A stretch of DNA of 64,000 bases from Butyrivibrio sp. MB2005. Its GTDB lineage: Bacteria > Bacillota > Clostridia > Lachnospirales > Lachnospiraceae. The translations under genes were made by a program, and so were the position numbers. The notes under the pieces were generated by a model. That model was not told the origin of the DNA. It searched no databases and was given only the letters and a program-made list of their open reading frames with translations. Positions 44,181-53,363 of this stretch are shown piece after piece (position 1 is the stretch's first letter; every line of letters begins with the position of its first letter). The stretch lies in contig NZ_AUJP01000009.1 of assembly GCF_000424285.1 (NCBI RefSeq), positions 1-64,000 on the forward strand, written 5' to 3'.

Positions 44181-45041
44181 TCAATATTTTGCTCTGTAAT
44201 ATGCAAACATATATTGCTGATAAATGCCGTTATAGGGAGCGTATTTCTCCTTAGGATAGCCATTTGGATATTCGTTGGCAAGGACCTTTTTTATCCAAAC
44301 ATCAACGGGAAAAGCATCAAGCTGATGAAGTCCAAAAAGTGCCACGCAGGATGCAACCTTAAGTCCTATACCCTTCTGAGCCATAAGTCCTTCTATGGCG
44401 TCATCTGCATTCATGGCGGATAATTCCTCAAGGTTAAGGACTCCGCTCTTTATATTCTCAGCGGCAAGTCTCACGTACTCATCTCTGTAGCCAAGCTTAC
44501 ATTCTGAAAGCTCCTCACTGCTCATGGCCATTATCGCTTCAGCCCTGGGAAAAGCGTAGTACTCTCGTCCTTCAGAATCCTTTTTCGTATCACCCGTTAT
44601 GCTGCAAAGTATCTCTATTGAGCGCTTTATAGCCGGTATATTTCTGTTCTGGGAAATAATAAAACTGATAAGTGTCTCCCAGGGATCCTGCTTCAAAATT
44701 CTGATACCCATACAGCTCTTAGCCGCTTCGTAGAGGAATGGATCGTCCTTTTTGCGGATTCTCTTTCTGACCTTCTCATAGTTCGTCCCAAGATCAAAAT
44801 AATCCCACCATATTTCTCTGAATTCTTCCTCGCTGCAGTCAATCTCGTAGTTTTTATCCCCGGCTTCGCTGATGATAAGGCAGCTGTCGCGATAGGGGAT
44901 GCGGTACTTTTTCCTCTCCGGTGTCCCCGTAGCCTGCTTTTCATCGCCATCTTCATCCAGCCTTTGCCATCTGAAGCACTGGCCACTTTCAGCTATTTTT
45001 TCAAGATCAAAATCATCTTCTATCTGAATGATATTTTTCAT
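44181..45041 (-). CDS. 8-oxoguanine DNA glycosylase (Ogg1/AlkA type)
   Basis: A 286-residue bifunctional glycosylase/AP lyase. The N-terminal domain has SGQCFRWQRL near residue 19. The helix-hairpin-helix reads MAQKGIGLKVASCVALFGL, with the catalytic Lys in it, followed by the conserved Asp in AFPVDVWIKKVL. It removes oxidised guanine from DNA. The ATG at 45041 has AAGGAAG upstream. Pairing with a sugar hydrolase is probably incidental. Confidence 0.88.
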   Translation of the reverse strand: MKNIIQIEDDFDLEKIAESGQCFRWQRLDEDGDEKQATGTPERKKYRIPYRDSCLIISEAGDKNYEIDCSEEEFREIWWDYFDLGTNYEKVRKRIRKKDDPFLYEAAKSCMGIRILKQDPWETLISFIISQNRNIPAIKRSIEILCSITGDTKKDSEGREYYAFPRAEAIMAMSSEELSECKLGYRDEYVRLAAENIKSGVLNLEELSAMNADDAIEGLMAQKGIGLKVASCVALFGLHQLDAFPVDVWIKKVLANEYPNGYPKEKYAPYNGIYQQYMFAYYRAKY

Positions 45042-45193
45042 TATTATATCTTCCTTAATACTGATAATAAATAATTCTACCAATTATTAAAAAAGGCTTC
45101 CATAGAAAAATTCTTAGGGGTAAAATAATGGTGAAGCGTATATTTTTCATCGCTATTTGGGGATGCGATGATTTATTTTAAGGAGGTTGTGGT

Positions 45194-45880
45194 ATGAAGA
45201 AGTATATCGCAGAATGTATTGGAACTTGTGTACTTGTTGTCCTGGGTTGTGGTACAGCTATGCTTGTGGGCTGTGATGCAGCAAACGGCAGTGGTTACCT
45301 TCTGACTGCCCTTGCATTTGGTCTTACCATTGTTGGTATGGCATATTGTGTAGGAAATATCTCAGGTTGTCACATCAATCCCGCTGTATCTCTTGGCGTT
45401 CTGTTAAGCGGCGGAATGGAAAAAAGTGACTTCATCGGATACGTTGTTTCTCAGTGCCTGGGCGCTCTTATCGGATCAGGTCTTCTTGCTGTTATCTTTG
45501 GAACCGGCGGAGTTGTAGATAAAACCGGCGGATTTGGCTCAAACGGTCTTTCAGGCGTTGGCGGTAATGCTGTAGCTGGTCTTCTTGTTGAGATCATTCT
45601 CACATTCATCTTTGTCCTTACGATCCTTGGTGTTACATCCAAAAAAGCAAATCATGGTTCATTTGGCGGCCTTGTAATCGGTTTAACCCTTACTCTCGTA
45701 CATATCCTCGGCATCGGCCTGACAGGTACATCCGTTAACCCTGCAAGAAGCTTTGGTCCCGCTATATTTGCTGCTATTTCAGGTAACACAGCTCCCCTTG
45801 CTGCTCTTTGGGTATTCATCGTAGGTCCTCTTGTAGGTGCTGCTCTCGCAGCCATCGTTTACAAATATCTTGAGGATTGA
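45194..45880 (+). CDS. Aquaporin/glycerol facilitator family channel
   Basis: A 228-residue MIP channel with six membrane segments and two half-helices carrying the NPA motifs HINPAVSLG (near 63) and SVNPARSFGP (near 178). The second motif and the Thr/Val-rich pore lean to a water channel (AqpZ) rather than a glycerol facilitator, but I cannot settle selectivity. TAAGGAGG precedes the ATG. It is a single-gene unit ended by a strong terminator. Confidence 0.88.
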   Translation: MKKYIAECIGTCVLVVLGCGTAMLVGCDAANGSGYLLTALAFGLTIVGMAYCVGNISGCHINPAVSLGVLLSGGMEKSDFIGYVVSQCLGALIGSGLLAVIFGTGGVVDKTGGFGSNGLSGVGGNAVAGLLVEIILTFIFVLTILGVTSKKANHGSFGGLVIGLTLTLVHILGIGLTGTSVNPARSFGPAIFAAISGNTAPLAALWVFIVGPLVGAALAAIVYKYLED

Positions 45881-45937
45881 TGCAGGGTAAGTTTTGACGG
45901 ACTTTAAAGTCCAATGCTAATTACTATAAAATAAATC

Positions 45938-45977
45938 AGGCTGTCTACTGTTTTTATGAACAGTAGACAGCCTTTTC
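45938..45977. terminator. Terminator after the aquaporin gene
   Basis: AGGCTGTCTACTGTT (45938-45952) pairs perfectly with AACAGTAGACAGCCT, followed by TTTTC. It also lies at the end of the convergent exporter operon. Confidence 0.8.
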
Positions 45978-45995
45978 ATTATCCTGAATATCTTA

Positions 45996-46796
45996 TTAAC
46001 TTCCTGTTGATCTGTAATGTCTAAGAGCAAGGTGAAACATCACTGTCATAAATATAAAAACCACAGCACCTGAAAGCGGTGTTACAAACGCTGTCCATGT
46101 GGGCCATCCGTAAAGGGGCTTATCCATAATCCAGGATGCCGGCACATGAAGTGTAAGCGCAAATGGTGCTATTACTGTAAAAAGAGCCCTGAGCGGAGTC
46201 GGGTAAATATCTATCGGATACTGACATGCGCTTCGTCCACCGTATGTGATAGCATTTACAAGCTCCACGGATTTTACACTGAAAATACTGAAAATCGCCT
46301 CTATCATGAATAATCCCAATATCAGAAGCATACTCATGGCAATAGATTCCACAAGCACAAATACCTTAAGCAGATTCCAGGATATCCCAGATAGACGGCT
46401 TCCCATGATAAGCGCTGCCACTCCAACAGCAATACATGTTATTCGCCTGGGATCTGTTCCTCCGCACAGGACCTGCGTGAGCACGCCTCTGGGTCTTACA
46501 AGAAAGGTATCAAGCCGTCCCGTCCTTACCATCATGGGGAAATCCCCGGTAATTCCTCGTCCGAACAGCTCGGTGAGATAAAATGATACCGACATCATTC
46601 CAAAAAAGAAATACAGATTGCCGCCGGTCCATCCCTTAAGGCTCTCAAACCTGTCCACGATCAGGATAACCACCATCATCTCTCCGCCTTCCATCACAAG
46701 CTGAGCAAGAGTCTGCATGATAAATGAGCTTGTATATTGGAGATGGCTTTTTAGAAGCATTCCTATTGATTTTGTATATAGTCTGAATATGTCCAT
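45996..46796 (-). CDS. ABC-2 type exporter permease, second subunit
   Basis: A 266-residue membrane protein of the ABC-2 family (ABC2_membrane_6-like) with six membrane segments; RTGRLDTFLVRP near 100 and PLRALFTVIAPFA near 190 are family hallmarks. The ATG at 46796 has AAAGGGA upstream and lies 11 bases after the first permease gene. With the neighbour and the ATPase it makes a three-gene exporter of unknown cargo. Confidence 0.82.
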   Translation of the reverse strand: MDIFRLYTKSIGMLLKSHLQYTSSFIMQTLAQLVMEGGEMMVVILIVDRFESLKGWTGGNLYFFFGMMSVSFYLTELFGRGITGDFPMMVRTGRLDTFLVRPRGVLTQVLCGGTDPRRITCIAVGVAALIMGSRLSGISWNLLKVFVLVESIAMSMLLILGLFMIEAIFSIFSVKSVELVNAITYGGRSACQYPIDIYPTPLRALFTVIAPFALTLHVPASWIMDKPLYGWPTWTAFVTPLSGAVVFIFMTVMFHLALRHYRSTGS

Positions 46797-46807
46797 AATG
46801 ATTCCCT

Positions 46808-47599
46808 TTATCCACCCTGTACGATCATTCGTTTTCTGTTTGCATTCCACATAGCTGCACCAAGGGATATGAGAACAACTACCCAAAATGCCTGAAGTAC
46901 ATAAACCCTGAACGCATCAGCAGGAATATATTCCCCTGTATATAATCTGATTGGCGCATCAAGAAGCTGCGCATAAGGGAAAAATGTTATGACCTTTTGC
47001 CAGCTGGCAGGAAAGAGATTAAGAGGCAAAAGATTTCCGGATAACGTCATCATCAAAAGATTGAGAAGCCCCTGCATTCCCCTTGGATCAAGGGTCCTCA
47101 TGGTAAATGCCACTGTTATGTTTTCAAGGGCACACATGCAAAAAAGTCCAAGAGCAAGAGCAGGAATACATGCCAAAAATCCTGAAAAAGAAGAAGGCAA
47201 AGTAATTCCCCATCCCTTTGGCAAAAGAAATGCCATTATCAGCATCGGAACTGCGCGCATCACACTGCCCATGAGCTTCTGAGCCATAACTCTTGCATAG
47301 TAAAAACCATACATATTTACGGGGCGGCAAAGATCATAGGATATATCGCCTGATCTGATCTTATCGAGCAGCTCTGAATCTGACGCCACCATCATTCGGA
47401 AAAATGCCTGCTGAAGCCAGACATAGGTGGCAACACTTTCAATAGGAACTGACTGGGGCTTACCTGCATAAAGTGCCCTGTACAGAGCCACAAGAATAAG
47501 CCCGAAAAACATCTGGCAAAGGATTCCTCCTATCATTGCGCCTCTATATTGCAATTCCATACGAAGACGCATTTTAAAGACAGATAAATAGGCTCTCAT
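46808..47599 (-). CDS. ABC-2 type exporter permease, first subunit
   Basis: A 263-residue protein with six membrane segments. It shows the same layout as the next gene (RSGDISYDLCRPV corresponds to RTGRLDTFLVRP), so the two permeases are paralogues forming a heterodimer. The ATG overlaps the ATPase stop (ATGA), so they are translationally coupled. Confidence 0.82.
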   Translation of the reverse strand: MRAYLSVFKMRLRMELQYRGAMIGGILCQMFFGLILVALYRALYAGKPQSVPIESVATYVWLQQAFFRMMVASDSELLDKIRSGDISYDLCRPVNMYGFYYARVMAQKLMGSVMRAVPMLIMAFLLPKGWGITLPSSFSGFLACIPALALGLFCMCALENITVAFTMRTLDPRGMQGLLNLLMMTLSGNLLPLNLFPASWQKVITFFPYAQLLDAPIRLYTGEYIPADAFRVYVLQAFWVVVLISLGAAMWNANRKRMIVQGG

Positions 47600-48561
47600 A
47601 GGTCAAGCTCCTTGTACATTGCAGCAATCAGGTGATCGGTGTTTTCAGGCTGTAATGTAAGCTCGCTGATGTTTCCTGCATCCTGCAAAATCGAGAGAAG
47701 CTTCGCAGTAGGAAGCTTTGAAGGCTTATAGCTAAGCTTTATTCCATCCTCTGTTTTACTGCATTCTACCCCTTCTGGAAGCACTAGCTCCGGAAGAGCC
47801 GCATCGTATTTTACACTTACATTACGCACGGTATCGAAACGTTCAAGAAGATCGTTTAATTTTCCATCAAAAAGCTTCTGTCCGTGACCGATTACCATTA
47901 CTCTGGAACAAAGTGCCGCAATATCTTCCATATCGTGGGTTGTAAGCATGATAGTCGTGCCATGCTCTTTATTTTCCCACTTTAAAAATTCCCTGAGCGA
48001 AAGCTTACTTACTGCGTCCAGACCAATTGTAGGCTCATCAAGAAAAAGAAGCTCAGGTCTATGCAGAAGGGATCCGCACAGCTCAGCTCTCATTCTCTGT
48101 CCAAGACTGAGAAGTCTTAATGGTGTTTTCATGAGTTCATCAAGCTGTAGAGCCTCAGAAAGCTCCTTTAATCTGGCTTCATAGTCTCTTTGCGGAATCC
48201 TGTAAATATCTTTAAGAAGCGAATAACTGTCTATAATGGGAACATCCCACCACAACTGACTTCGCTGCCCAAACACTACTCCGATATTTTTTACATGCGC
48301 TTTGCGCTCATGCCATGGAACAAGACCGCCCACCGTAGCACTTCCTCCATCCGGTGTAAGAATTCCAGAGAGAATCTTTACTGTAGTTGATTTTCCTGCC
48401 CCGTTGGGACCTATGTATCCTACAAGTTCTCCTTTATCAACAGAAAAAGAAATGCCTTTAAGGGCGTTAACTGTATCCTTTTCCCTTAAAAGCCTTCCTT
48501 TTTCTCGCTTTTTCTTAACAACAAAGTCCTTCTTTAAGTTGTTAACTTCTATATAACTCAT
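47596..48561 (-). CDS. ABC exporter ATPase
   Basis: A 321-residue ATPase of the NatA/daunorubicin-type exporter class. Motifs: Walker A GPNGAGKSTT near residue 54, Q-loop VVFGQRSQLWWDVP typical of this subgroup, signature LSLGQRMRAELCGSLL, Walker B LLFLDEPTIGLD and switch His in TTHDM. The C-terminal 80 residues form a regulatory tail. AAGGGGA lies upstream of the ATG. It energises the two ABC-2 permeases that follow. Confidence 0.87.
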   Translation of the reverse strand: MSYIEVNNLKKDFVVKKKREKGRLLREKDTVNALKGISFSVDKGELVGYIGPNGAGKSTTVKILSGILTPDGGSATVGGLVPWHERKAHVKNIGVVFGQRSQLWWDVPIIDSYSLLKDIYRIPQRDYEARLKELSEALQLDELMKTPLRLLSLGQRMRAELCGSLLHRPELLFLDEPTIGLDAVSKLSLREFLKWENKEHGTTIMLTTHDMEDIAALCSRVMVIGHGQKLFDGKLNDLLERFDTVRNVSVKYDAALPELVLPEGVECSKTEDGIKLSYKPSKLPTAKLLSILQDAGNISELTLQPENTDHLIAAMYKELDL

Positions 48562-48678
48562 TATGCTTCCCCTTAATCCAACAAAAACTCTCTGATTGCC
48601 TCAGAATATTCTACCAAATTCTTGCACTGATTGTTTAAAGAATTAAAGAAGGATGCAAAATATGAGTGAATAAATGCA

Positions 48679-50208
48679 TTAGTTATAAGATTTTTGTGCA
48701 AGTGACTCGCCTCTATAAATTGTAAGCAGCACAAAGAAAATAGCCACCATGAGTGGATGAGGTCCATTGATTATGGACTGCGCTATATATCCGACAAGGC
48801 CAATGAATGCATACAGCTTATTAGGACTTATGTCGTTTTTAGATAGCACACCTCTTAAATAGTCATAAATGACATAAATATAAATTCCAAGATAAGAAGC
48901 AGCACCTACTATACCTGTAGTCACCAGGTACTCAAGCACATCGTTATGAATGTTATCAAGGAAATAAAAATCTCCGTATGCCTCCTGTATCTCAAAGTAA
49001 TAATTCTGCGCTATTGTATCAACACATCCTGGACCAATTCCAAATATCTGATTGGGTGTATCAGCGTCCAGGAAGGCATTTATAGCAATAGACCATAGGA
49101 GCCCTCTCCTGTTTAAGAAGTAAATATCAAAATGCATGGCGGATACAACAATAATTGCTACAAATGCAATCAGAACTGCTGCAACATAAATTCTGAAAAG
49201 CACCTTTAGTATTTTGTCTTCCTGCTCTTTACTAATTCTCAACTCCAGGAACATCTGCAAAAGAAGTACAGCAAAGCAAATACCACCTATAATCAGATCC
49301 ACATTATGCTTAATAAGAATTGGTGAAATATCATCTAACCTAATTTCCGGTCTATATAAAATAATAACTTTTGCAGCAAAACCAGCCAGTCCAAAAATGA
49401 TACCATTTATTAACAAGCCCAAAAATCTTTTGGAATTCCTAAGACAAAAACCGATTATGAAAACGTATCCGATTCCCACTCCAATATATATGCTATCAGC
49501 ATGTGTAAGGAACATATTAAGATATGCGAAAAAAAGTACTATCGCAGCAAGAGTACGTTTGAAGCCATTCTGCGATATAACAAACATAATTACCATCATC
49601 GGGATGATAACAGACAGATATCCGCTGAATTGATCTATATTACCTATAGTAGATGTGAAATGATCCTTCCAGTTCACATCAATATCCTCCAAAGTATGGA
49701 GGGGATCTATCCAAAGATCATTAAGGATAGCAATAATCATTGCAAACGCACCGCCGAACATCATTCCCAGAAAATAGCTGAACTCACTTTTCATAAATCT
49801 GGAATAGATAAGATACAATACGCACAATGAAAAAAGCATAGCGCCACCCACTCCCCAGGCCATAGAGCCTGAAAAAGCCTCTTTTCTGTACTCCGAAATA
49901 AGACATGATAATATGCACGCTATCCCAAAACACATGACAAATATATCCAGACCTGACACAGAACCTATAAGTTCGGAAACAATTCTCTTAAAATCGCTAA
50001 CGAGAGTTTTGTTTTTTGCCCCTGCAATTATCCACTTAACCAGCAGCATCAATGCCAGACCTGCCGCTACGACTATACTCAGCCACGTAAAATAGGTTTT
50101 ATCCCTTAAAATGTTGTTAAACCCATTTGTAAAATAGAGCGGTGCCCCCATCAGAACCATAAAGAAGTATATTCTAGCTGCATTCTGTTTATTAATAGTT
50201 ATATTCAA
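48679..50208 (-). CDS. O-antigen ligase/polymerase-like membrane protein
   Basis: A 509-residue protein with about twelve membrane segments. The Wzy/WaaL-like region is IHNDVLEYLVTTGIVGAASYL near residues 430-450, preceded by a large loop with IFGIGPGCVD. It should polymerise or ligate a surface polysaccharide or glycan. The start is TTG at 50208 with GGAGG six bases upstream; an overlapping ATG opens only a two-codon frame. Its substrate is unknown; the teichoic-acid genes to the right suggest a wall-linked glycan. Confidence 0.78.
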   Translation of the reverse strand: MNITINKQNAARIYFFMVLMGAPLYFTNGFNNILRDKTYFTWLSIVVAAGLALMLLVKWIIAGAKNKTLVSDFKRIVSELIGSVSGLDIFVMCFGIACILSCLISEYRKEAFSGSMAWGVGGAMLFSLCVLYLIYSRFMKSEFSYFLGMMFGGAFAMIIAILNDLWIDPLHTLEDIDVNWKDHFTSTIGNIDQFSGYLSVIIPMMVIMFVISQNGFKRTLAAIVLFFAYLNMFLTHADSIYIGVGIGYVFIIGFCLRNSKRFLGLLINGIIFGLAGFAAKVIILYRPEIRLDDISPILIKHNVDLIIGGICFAVLLLQMFLELRISKEQEDKILKVLFRIYVAAVLIAFVAIIVVSAMHFDIYFLNRRGLLWSIAINAFLDADTPNQIFGIGPGCVDTIAQNYYFEIQEAYGDFYFLDNIHNDVLEYLVTTGIVGAASYLGIYIYVIYDYLRGVLSKNDISPNKLYAFIGLVGYIAQSIINGPHPLMVAIFFVLLTIYRGESLAQKSYN

Positions 50209-50288
50209 ATCATTCCTCCTCCATAATGTTAAGTTCTATCCGGATTTCCAGTACAAATACGTTCACCTTTTGCTGCAGATATACATAG

Positions 50289-50330
50289 AATAAGGCTGTC
50301 GCGCCATATAAATAGCACTACAGCCTTATT
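50289..50330. terminator. Terminator after the BspA-type gene
   Basis: AATAAGGCTG (50289-50298) pairs perfectly with CAGCCTTATT (50321-50330). It lies after the end of the small repeat protein gene on the minus strand. Confidence 0.6.
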
Positions 50331-50353
50331 GTTACCATGAGGAAACTCTTCAT

Positions 50354-50938
50354 TTATTTTGCTTTTTTAAACGAGAATTTTGTTCCCTTAGGAGCTGACT
50401 TCTTCAACTGCTTAACAAGCTTGTTGTAAGCTGACTTAGACTTGCAGGTAAGTACGATCTTCTTAGCCTTGCAACCCTTAAGGGCCTTAGCATTGATCTT
50501 CTTAGCTGTAAGATTCTTAGCGTTGATCTTGATTGTCTTAGCCTTAGAAGCACCCTTGAACTGATTCTTCTTAAGAGTTGTAAGCTCTACATCCGTAAGA
50601 TCGATTGTCTCAGCCTTTTTGCAGTTCTTGAAAGCAGAAGAGCTAATCTCAGTAATCTTCTTGTTATTAACTGTTCCACTGAGCTTAACTTTCTTATTGC
50701 TACTCTTTACAGCTGTAACAACGACACCGTTCTCAGTATCCTTAACACTCTCAGTAACGCTGGAATCAGTAATCTCGATTACCTTACCATTCTCAAAATC
50801 CTGCTGTGTTGATGGATCCTGAACTGAAATGTTAGATGCAATCACTTCTTTAACAACTACACCCTGAGCATTGCTTACTGCTGGAGCAGAAGTAGCTACC
50901 AGCACTGCCGCAAGAGCGGCTGCTATCATTCTCTTCAT
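50354..50938 (-). CDS. Small secreted BspA-type leucine-rich-repeat protein, lysine-rich
   Basis: A 194-residue secreted protein: signal peptide of about 24 residues (AAALAAVLVATSAPAVSNA), then repeats of the BspA-type LRR pattern, such as ITEISSSAFKNCKKAETIDL and ALKGCKAKKIVL. It is unusually rich in lysine (its repeats and tail, ending KFSFKKAK), so strongly basic and likely to bind acidic wall polymers such as teichoic acid; this is inference. GAGGGA precedes the ATG. No membrane anchor or LPXTG sorting signal is seen. Confidence 0.72.
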   Translation of the reverse strand: MKRMIAAALAAVLVATSAPAVSNAQGVVVKEVIASNISVQDPSTQQDFENGKVIEITDSSVTESVKDTENGVVVTAVKSSNKKVKLSGTVNNKKITEISSSAFKNCKKAETIDLTDVELTTLKKNQFKGASKAKTIKINAKNLTAKKINAKALKGCKAKKIVLTCKSKSAYNKLVKQLKKSAPKGTKFSFKKAK

Positions 50939-51024
50939 AATTTTTTCCCTCGCTATGTTTAGTATTGTTTATATTTTAAAACATGACTATAGTATAGTTT
51001 TATTAATAATTAATGTCAATAGTG

Positions 51025-53139
51025 TCATATAACATTAATCTCCAGTTCGAATTTTTTTTCTATCTCATGAAGGTACTTTTCATTATTGCCTGCTACTGCA
51101 AGAAGAGGTGCATAGGCGTCTCTGCCGCCTATTTCCAGCATATATGGATATTCACTGAAATGCTCACTGTAACTGCTTATAAAGTCAAGTATTCCTCTCT
51201 GAATCTCAGCTGCACCATAAGGAGAAACATCTCTCTTACCAAATCTCAATGTCACATCAAGTGCACCATAGTATATATCATCTGTTCCCACTCTCACATC
51301 ACCTTCATAGAATCCTGTAAACTGTGGTGTATCCGATGATAACAGCAACTCCCAGAACACGTTATAGCCCTTATCGGGATCATGCTTTTTCAAAATATCG
51401 CGATTATGCGACTGGGAGAACATGTATGACACCATTCTCCCTGACTGCAGAAATTGCTCTGCTGCATCGGGCTCTGCATTATGAACAGTATTAGTCCCGG
51501 CAACAATCCCTCTGATATCGCAGTCAATATTCCAAACTTCACATGCCAGACGATTTAAAGCCATAGCTCCGCTACCCGCCCAGCCGATATCAACAACCGC
51601 AGCTTTTGTACAGCCTTGCAGAATATCACTATAGTATCGACCTGCTGCACTAATCTGACCTTTATACTCTTTAGTTATTTCATCCCATTTTGCCTCTATA
51701 AATCGTCGTAAGAGATCTGCGTTTTTATCCGTTAGTTTGTCGTCTGCTTTCAGCTGTTTTAGAGCTGACGACTTTAAAACACCTACCTCTTTTAACCTTC
51801 CGTTAAGAGAGCAGTTCTGCCAATCTTCAAGTTTCAGTGCAAGCTCATCAAGCTCCATAGAATGCAATATTTCCTCAATGGTAAAATCCTGATTGATTTT
51901 ATGATAGATAAACCTGCGGAAATAATCATGCTTATCAATTCCTGATGCCAGCTTAGTCACAGCTTTTCGTGACAGGTATGCATACTCAGCATTGTCATCA
52001 GGGTAAAGACGTTTATAGGCTTTTAACAGAACATCTCCATCTCTGGACAGAAACAGAAGCTTATCTAAATTTTCTTTTTTGTAATAGTTATGAATGAAAT
52101 TACAATAACCAATGGCGAACAATCCTCCATATATATATCCATATTCATACTCCATGGAGTATGACCTTAGCCCATTATAGATATGAGCATTTACCAGACC
52201 TCTATAGGCAGATCCAACAATATATGACATATCTTGCGCCCTATACAAGAGTTCATTCCTGTTTATGTTTGGATAGTGCAATGTATCAAAGCCTGCTCTC
52301 TTCGCATTCTTGACATCACTTACCGGATTATCGCCCACATGAATAATTAACTTCATTGGAGACAATTCTCTTTTCACTTTGTCAAATAATTTTCCATCCG
52401 ACTTGCTGATCCCATACTCACAAGAAACATATATCTTTGAAGCACCTTCAAATCCGTTCTTAGTCAAAAGAATTTCGATCTGATCACGTGACAGATACAT
52501 ATCCGACACTATAATCATTTCTTTTCCAAGGGAGCGTAATTTATTCCAAACTTCAAGCATGAATGGATTGGCATAACACATCGTCCGTTCTACGTTCCAC
52601 TCAATCTGCATTCCACGCTTAGCGTCCAATCCTGTATCTGCAGCTAGATTATTCCAGATATCAGAGAAAGTGACCTCCATATGCCCATTCCTTCGCTTGC
52701 ACTTAACACGAGCATCCCATTCAGCCAAAACGCGGATATTCTTAAAGTCAAGCATCCCTAACTGCTCACCAACAAAATAAAACACATCTGTAGGCTGAGA
52801 CAGCGGCCTGAAAATAAGCGTGTCAAATACATCAAAGGATATAACATCATAATCCTTTAATGTATCCACAAATGTGTCTACGGATAAATCCTTATTTGTC
52901 CTAATGTTCTGTTCCGATTCACTGATTTTCACAGGTACAGTTCTTTTTTCATATATTTGCATTTTAGGAGTTTTTCCAAGAAATCTTAGGAAAAGAATAT
53001 GGTACCCAATATTGAGTACCAATAAATACCCCCATGATAAAACCTTCATAGCTCCTGTTGTTCCATCATGAAAGCGATGATAACGATGCTTTATTCCCGG
53101 CACCTTGTTAACAAGTAAATTGTAGAGTTCTCTTCTCAT
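51025..53139 (-). CDS. HAD-superfamily protein of the surface-polysaccharide type (COG5610-like), copy 1
   Basis: A 704-residue protein. A HAD domain starts with SFDVFDTLIF (nucleophile Asp103), with SDMYLSRDQ, a Lys in GISKSDGKLF and the acidic pair in HVGDNPVSDVKNA, so the phosphohydrolase fold is complete to about residue 295. The C-terminal 400 residues have no known family; GCTKAAVVDIGWAGSGAMAL near 515 is a distinctive motif. It matches a predicted HAD hydrolase family often near polysaccharide genes. A related protein (58356-60467) lies beyond the teichoic-acid genes. The activity is unknown. Ribosome site is weak (GGGA). Confidence 0.72.
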   Translation of the reverse strand: MRRELYNLLVNKVPGIKHRYHRFHDGTTGAMKVLSWGYLLVLNIGYHILFLRFLGKTPKMQIYEKRTVPVKISESEQNIRTNKDLSVDTFVDTLKDYDVISFDVFDTLIFRPLSQPTDVFYFVGEQLGMLDFKNIRVLAEWDARVKCKRRNGHMEVTFSDIWNNLAADTGLDAKRGMQIEWNVERTMCYANPFMLEVWNKLRSLGKEMIIVSDMYLSRDQIEILLTKNGFEGASKIYVSCEYGISKSDGKLFDKVKRELSPMKLIIHVGDNPVSDVKNAKRAGFDTLHYPNINRNELLYRAQDMSYIVGSAYRGLVNAHIYNGLRSYSMEYEYGYIYGGLFAIGYCNFIHNYYKKENLDKLLFLSRDGDVLLKAYKRLYPDDNAEYAYLSRKAVTKLASGIDKHDYFRRFIYHKINQDFTIEEILHSMELDELALKLEDWQNCSLNGRLKEVGVLKSSALKQLKADDKLTDKNADLLRRFIEAKWDEITKEYKGQISAAGRYYSDILQGCTKAAVVDIGWAGSGAMALNRLACEVWNIDCDIRGIVAGTNTVHNAEPDAAEQFLQSGRMVSYMFSQSHNRDILKKHDPDKGYNVFWELLLSSDTPQFTGFYEGDVRVGTDDIYYGALDVTLRFGKRDVSPYGAAEIQRGILDFISSYSEHFSEYPYMLEIGGRDAYAPLLAVAGNNEKYLHEIEKKFELEINVI

Positions 53140-53311
53140 AATTGATTAAATCCCAAATCAAAACTTATAGTATGCATATATGCATCAATATGTACTATAG
53201 TATTGTATCAGATTTATCTATACAATGGATTAAAGATTATTATAATTCGTCACCAGGGTATGAAATAAGTGAAATTCACCGAAATTATCAGATAATGTTT
53301 GAGTTTAAGCA

Positions 53312-53320
53312 TGTTATAAT
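53312..53320 (+). promoter_or_regulatory. Extended -10 promoter for the AAA/PD-(D/E)XK gene
   Basis: TGTTATAAT at 53312-53320 is a perfect extended -10. Transcription would start near 53327, about 37 bases before the start codon. No -35 box is obvious. Confidence 0.45.
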
Positions 53321-53363
53321 GGTGATGACAAAAACATTTTTGCTGAGAACAGAGGATATTTAC

